From the NCBI RefSeq assembly GCF_965227725.1, contig NZ_CBDDGH010000001.1, forward strand, positions 868,001-932,000: a stretch of 64,000 nt of DNA, given 5' to 3'. Within the stretch, counting starts at the first letter, position 1. Every line of letters begins with the position of its first letter. The notes beneath the pieces are model-generated. The model did no database searches and was not told where the DNA came from. It worked only from the letters and a program-made list of their open reading frames with translations. Source of the stretch: Shimia sp965227725 (GTDB taxonomy: Bacteria > Pseudomonadota > Alphaproteobacteria > Rhodobacterales > Rhodobacteraceae). This document shows positions 61,601 to 64,000 of the stretch, in pieces. The translations under genes and the position numbers were made by a program.

Positions 61601-61801
61601 AACGGGATCGGTGACTTCCAGCTCCACCTCTGTGGGGCTGGCGCCGGGGTACTGGGTGACCACAAGCGCGGTTTTCACCGTAAATTCAGGATCTTCCAGC
61701 TGGCCCAGCCGGAAGTAGGACAGCGCGCCGATCACAAGGATCAGGGCCAGCGCAAAATATGTGACTGTGCGGTTCTTGACCGCTGTTGCAGCAAGCGACA
61801 T
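58694..61801 (-). CDS. RND efflux transporter permease
   Basis: An AcrB-type proton-driven inner-membrane pump of 1035 residues, functioning as a trimer. Twelve hydrophobic helices flank two large periplasmic loops. Sequence landmarks are the N-terminal LEDPEFTVKTALVVTQYPGA, VALGALVIALGMMVDNAIVVAD-like helix 4 (proton-relay aspartates in GMMVDNAIVVADG), and LVGLMIKNSIVLLDEVN in helix 10. The substrate range is unknown; it may be drugs, bile-like compounds or solvents. It is five bases downstream of the adaptor gene. No outer-membrane TolC-type gene is adjacent. Confidence 0.94.
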   Translation of the reverse strand: MSLAATAVKNRTVTYFALALILVIGALSYFRLGQLEDPEFTVKTALVVTQYPGASPTEVELEVTDPVEGAIQELPELKFLTSYSHAGLSIVKVEIKQEYWADRLPQVWDKLRSKIGDLNGLPPGAGTPNVIDDFSFVYGFVLAITGDGFTYAELEEYVKDIRKELNLVEGVSRVETWGLQPKVVYLEASEQRLLDLGLSTQDFIATLNLQNQVVNAGALEISNRRMRVSPTGEFETVEDIGSLQLRSGLQDRIFDALDELDTGIPLPIERTSEVLRLRDIAEISQGYLEPALTEMRYDGQPAIALSIANVSGGNIVDTGRNLDEKLAEINATLPVGVEIHRVAWQSDLVTTAIDSFIINLGEAVLIVLIVVAVFMGWRMGLIIGGALLLTILATFIVMVVLKIDLQRVSLGALVIALGMMVDNAIVVADGMAARLKAGMGRVEAAVKAASEPGIALLGATFVAVMAFYPIYASTTSAGEYAGSLFVVVGVSLLLSWVIAMTITPLMCIDMVKAPNTDGEQREAVILRVFRAALTACLRARALTALVSVALLATSIYGFSFVDRLFFTDATRQQFMVDIWAEEGTTIAHTSELAKRVEQRLDGDERVAGVATFVGSGGPRFYLPVDPEFPYASYAQLVVNTTSLDVVDDLIADLDPWVGEAIPEAMVRVRKYTAGPGNTWPFEVRFSGPANADPEILRDLAEQGMAILRGNPHAKDIRSDMRNRVSKLVPEYNQVTGIWTGTSRSDIANASLLAYDGVPVGLYRDKEDMLPIILRRTEEERQTVARDFGNIQVTPAFSTKNLPMSVVTDGVSVELEDPTIVRWNRRRAVAVQASAHEVTLPSLVEEVRAEFEAIELPAGYKMEWRGETYSTADSQDSLKPGSAPALVIMVFIVVALFNAFRPALVIFTVVPFALIGITGGLLLFGQPFSFMALLGAMSLVGLMIKNSIVLLDEVNANLEKGMDSLNALIEAAVSRLNPVLLGAATTILGVLPLLQDIFWIAMATTIAAGLTIGTLITMFMVPVFYALMHGIKAGRK

Positions 61802-61806
61802 TGGTC

Positions 61807-62922
61807 TTACCCCTCAACCTCGGTCAGGCGCACCTGCTGACCTGCGGTCAGGGTGTTGGCCCCGGCGGTGACCACGCGGTCGCCCTGTACCAGACCATCC
61901 ACCAACAGGCCGCGGTCATTAAACGCGCGTACGTCAACCGGTTTGCTGGACACGGTCAACGTGTCCGGATCAATCACCCAGACAAAAGTGTCGTCCGGTG
62001 CGGATTTATTGGGGGAGAACACCGCGCCTGCGGGCACCTGAATGCCGGTCTCAGCCCAGTTGTCAGGCAGCTGCACTTTTGCGGTCGCATAGCCTGCCAT
62101 GCCAGGCTGGATGTGCGCGCCCTCAGGCTGGTCCATGATGATGGTCACAGGATAGGTGCGTGTGGTGGTGGAGGCCTCATGCCCCACATGGGCGATCTGT
62201 GCCGGAATTTTTATGCCGGGCAGGCTGGCAAATTCCACCTCAATGCTGTCCACAAAGGGTTCAAGGTTGATGAGGTTCTCCGGCACCGCCACTTCCATCT
62301 TGATGCGGGAGGTGTCCAGCAGGCGCACCACCGGCTGGCGGGCGTTCACGTTCTGGAAGTTGTCGACATAGGTCACAGAGACCTGTCCGCTGAACGGCGC
62401 ATGAAGCGTGGTGTACTCAAGGTTCAGCCGCGCCCCATCCAGAGAGCCTTCAACCGCTTCGATACTGGCTTCGGTGGAGCGCACCACAGCGATCTGATCA
62501 TCCACATTGGCCTGAGACACGAAGTTGTTTTCCAGCAGAGCCTCACGGCGGGTCAGCTCAACCTTGGCGTTCTCCAGATTGGCGATCAGAGCGGCACGCT
62601 GCCCCTCCAGCGCGCGCACCTGCGCGGCGTAGGGTTTGGCGTCCAGAATGGCGAGCACATCATTTGCGGCGACCTCAGACCCCACATCGACAGGGCGCGC
62701 AAACAGTTTGCCCGGCACTTCAAAGCCGATGTTCAGTTCCTGAAACGCAATGGCGCGGCCCGGATAGGTCGATTTCAGCACCGACTCAACATCGGCCACA
62801 ACCATGGACAGGACAGGACGCACAACCGGCTCTGCGGCGGCGGTCTCTTCTTCCTTGCAGGCGGACAGGAAAACCAATGCGGTGCCACACAGCAATGCAG
62901 TGGAAAGCTTCAATACATTCAT
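61807..62922 (-). CDS. RND efflux periplasmic adaptor (membrane fusion) lipoprotein
   Basis: A membrane fusion protein of 371 residues that bridges the RND pump and an outer-membrane channel. The N-terminus is a lipoprotein signal with lipobox LSAC near residue 21. The barrel-sandwich (lipoyl) halves are at IGFEVPGKLFARPVDVGSEV and TLHAPFSGQVSVTYVDNF, flanking a helical hairpin (AQVRALEGQRAALIANLENA). The ATG at 62922 follows GGAGG. First gene of the pair; its regulator is not obvious within the window. Confidence 0.93.
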   Translation of the reverse strand: MNVLKLSTALLCGTALVFLSACKEEETAAAEPVVRPVLSMVVADVESVLKSTYPGRAIAFQELNIGFEVPGKLFARPVDVGSEVAANDVLAILDAKPYAAQVRALEGQRAALIANLENAKVELTRREALLENNFVSQANVDDQIAVVRSTEASIEAVEGSLDGARLNLEYTTLHAPFSGQVSVTYVDNFQNVNARQPVVRLLDTSRIKMEVAVPENLINLEPFVDSIEVEFASLPGIKIPAQIAHVGHEASTTTRTYPVTIIMDQPEGAHIQPGMAGYATAKVQLPDNWAETGIQVPAGAVFSPNKSAPDDTFVWVIDPDTLTVSSKPVDVRAFNDRGLLVDGLVQGDRVVTAGANTLTAGQQVRLTEVEG

Positions 62923-63211
62923 GGAACGCGAACCTCCATATGGGTCAAATTCGGAAAGAACAGCAATGCGCTGCGCCATGCCCCCAAAGAGCACACACAG
63001 AGCGCTGCATAATTGTGCAACAAGTTAACCTTAGGGCAGTGACGGCGGCATGACAGACGCGGACATTAGCTTGATACTTTCGGTCTGGGATTGACCGGCT
63101 TTAATATATCATTCCGCATAAGTGGTCAGACTTGCGCCAGTCAAGCCTCGCGCACAGCGGTATCGTCCACTTCATGCATTTGTGAACATAGGACATTTTC
63201 AGCCAAAACGC

Positions 63212-63958
63212 TCAGGCGTCGGCGAGAAACAAATCCATCACAAAGGGGATCGCCTTGATCTCCCGCGACCTGTTCCCGGGACGCATCTGGATCGGCTTTG
63301 TCAGCCAGTCGACCCATTTCAGACGCCGACACAACTGTTGGGACATGCCCCAAATGCCGTTGGGGGCTGTGCTGCGGTAGGCCGCCATTGCTTCCCTAAG
63401 CGCCGGGCGCATCTGCGCCGAATTCGCCGCCACATTGAAAGCAAAGATCACCAGATCACGTGCCTGCCCTTTGGGGGTGTTGTTTTTGACCTGATAGCGC
63501 TCAAAGTCCAGAAGCAGCACCTTGCCTTCCACAAGACACATGTCTTTCGGGCTGGGGCGGCCATGGGCAAAGCCCAAGGTGTGAAATGCGCCGAGCGACT
63601 GGCTGGCGTTGAGCAGAAGATCCCGCCCCTCACCTCCGCTGCCCACGTCTCCGAGCCGTTGTCGCAGATCTTTGCCGCAATCTGGCAGCACAAGAAAATC
63701 GGGCCCATCCGCCACCACCTGTGGCACAGGGGCCTGCACCGCATTCATCTCATGATAGGCTTGGCGTTCCCGCATGAAGGCTTTTTCCGGATTTCCTTTT
63801 TGCAGACGAAACCGAAAATCCAGTTTTTCAGGGCGCTTGATCCAGAACACCTGTCCGCCCTGTTCGACACGTTCAATCCTTGGCCCGGCCTCGCGGGCGC
63901 GGGATTCAACAAGCATTTTAAGCTCTTCATCAACAGAAAGCGGGGTGCGAAAATCCAT
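63212..63958 (-). CDS. Atypical kinase, lipopolysaccharide-kinase (WaaP/RIO)-like
   Basis: A 248-residue protein with kinase-like features. An N-lobe lysine may be in GGQVFWIKRPEKLDF. The catalytic-loop equivalent is GFAHGRPSPKDMCLV, where the canonical HxD...N asparagine is replaced, and the metal-binding block is LLLDFERYQ (DFE rather than DFG). Such changes are seen in Kdo/WaaP-type kinases and RIO relatives. Substrate unknown; no LPS gene is adjacent. The ATG at 63958 is the most upstream start in a short leader before the window end. Confidence 0.7.
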   Translation of the reverse strand: MDFRTPLSVDEELKMLVESRAREAGPRIERVEQGGQVFWIKRPEKLDFRFRLQKGNPEKAFMRERQAYHEMNAVQAPVPQVVADGPDFLVLPDCGKDLRQRLGDVGSGGEGRDLLLNASQSLGAFHTLGFAHGRPSPKDMCLVEGKVLLLDFERYQVKNNTPKGQARDLVIFAFNVAANSAQMRPALREAMAAYRSTAPNGIWGMSQQLCRRLKWVDWLTKPIQMRPGNRSREIKAIPFVMDLFLADA

Positions 63959-64000
63959 GATCCGCTATGTAGGGCGTCAAAAAACCTTCGTAAAGACGTG

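Overview
The window is a gene-dense chromosomal stretch from a marine Rhodobacterales (Roseobacter-group) alphaproteobacterium. This is inferred from gene content and style: a fused petABC (bc1) operon, type II lumazine synthase behind an FMN riboswitch, an NAD-dependent FdsGB/FdsA formate dehydrogenase, a NaChBac-type sodium channel as described in Roseobacter relatives, a single-cysteine alphaproteobacterial L36, and an imelysin iron operon with a TGA-N9-TCA Iron-Rhodo-like box. Coding DNA is GC-rich. No phage, insertion sequence, CRISPR array or rRNA operon is visible.

Layout. 1-8 kb: an MFS permease overlapping a MepA-type endopeptidase and a phytase-like esterase; a queuosine-precursor-type (VUT) transporter; an unidentified structured RNA with a strong terminator; the ribosome-rescue hydrolase ArfB; a TupA-like ATP-grasp protein; and an overlapping class III aminotransferase/kinase pair that looks like a phospho-lyase module. 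8-14 kb: NAD salvage genes (pncB, pncA) around a hybrid histidine kinase, N-formylglutamate amidohydrolase, tRNA-Val and rpmJ. 14-18 kb: FAD oxidoreductase, APH-type kinase and TPR protein, separated by copies of a dispersed palindromic repeat. 18-21 kb: petABC. 21.6-27 kb: a LysR regulator, a predicted LysR operator, and the formate dehydrogenase genes. 27-32 kb: two GSTs, a PaiB-like protein, FMN riboswitch-ribH, mtaB-dapF and tRNA-Lys. 32-38.7 kb: iron-uptake-type operon (imelysin, di-heme oxidoreductase, imelysin, DUF1513) followed upstream by a MauG-like peroxidase. 39-44 kb: enoyl-CoA hydratase, mutM, ubiE-ubiB, dapA. 44-53 kb: lytic transglycosylase, DMT permease, a MnmC activity split into two divergent genes, FMN reductase, OmpA lipoprotein, Ada-like methyltransferase, and a TetR/sterol-desaturase operon. 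53-57 kb: sodium channel, globin-coupled chemoreceptor, NDUFA9-like protein and tRNA-Leu. 57.1-58.7 kb: a low-GC, gene-poor patch with one orphan membrane-protein gene. 58.7-64 kb: an RND efflux pair and an atypical kinase.

Regulatory DNA is the most informative non-coding content. All three tRNA genes share a promoter with a C-tract in a 17-bp spacer. The FMN riboswitch carries a repeat-like hairpin inserted into a variable stem. The TetR gene has a perfect 20-bp palindrome over its promoter and start codon, which suggests leaderless translation. No wholly new multi-gene system could be demonstrated. The best candidates for undescribed biology are the structured RNA near 4.1 kb and the kinase/phospho-lyase pair. 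All calls rest on reading the sequence and on memory of the families; no database search was run.
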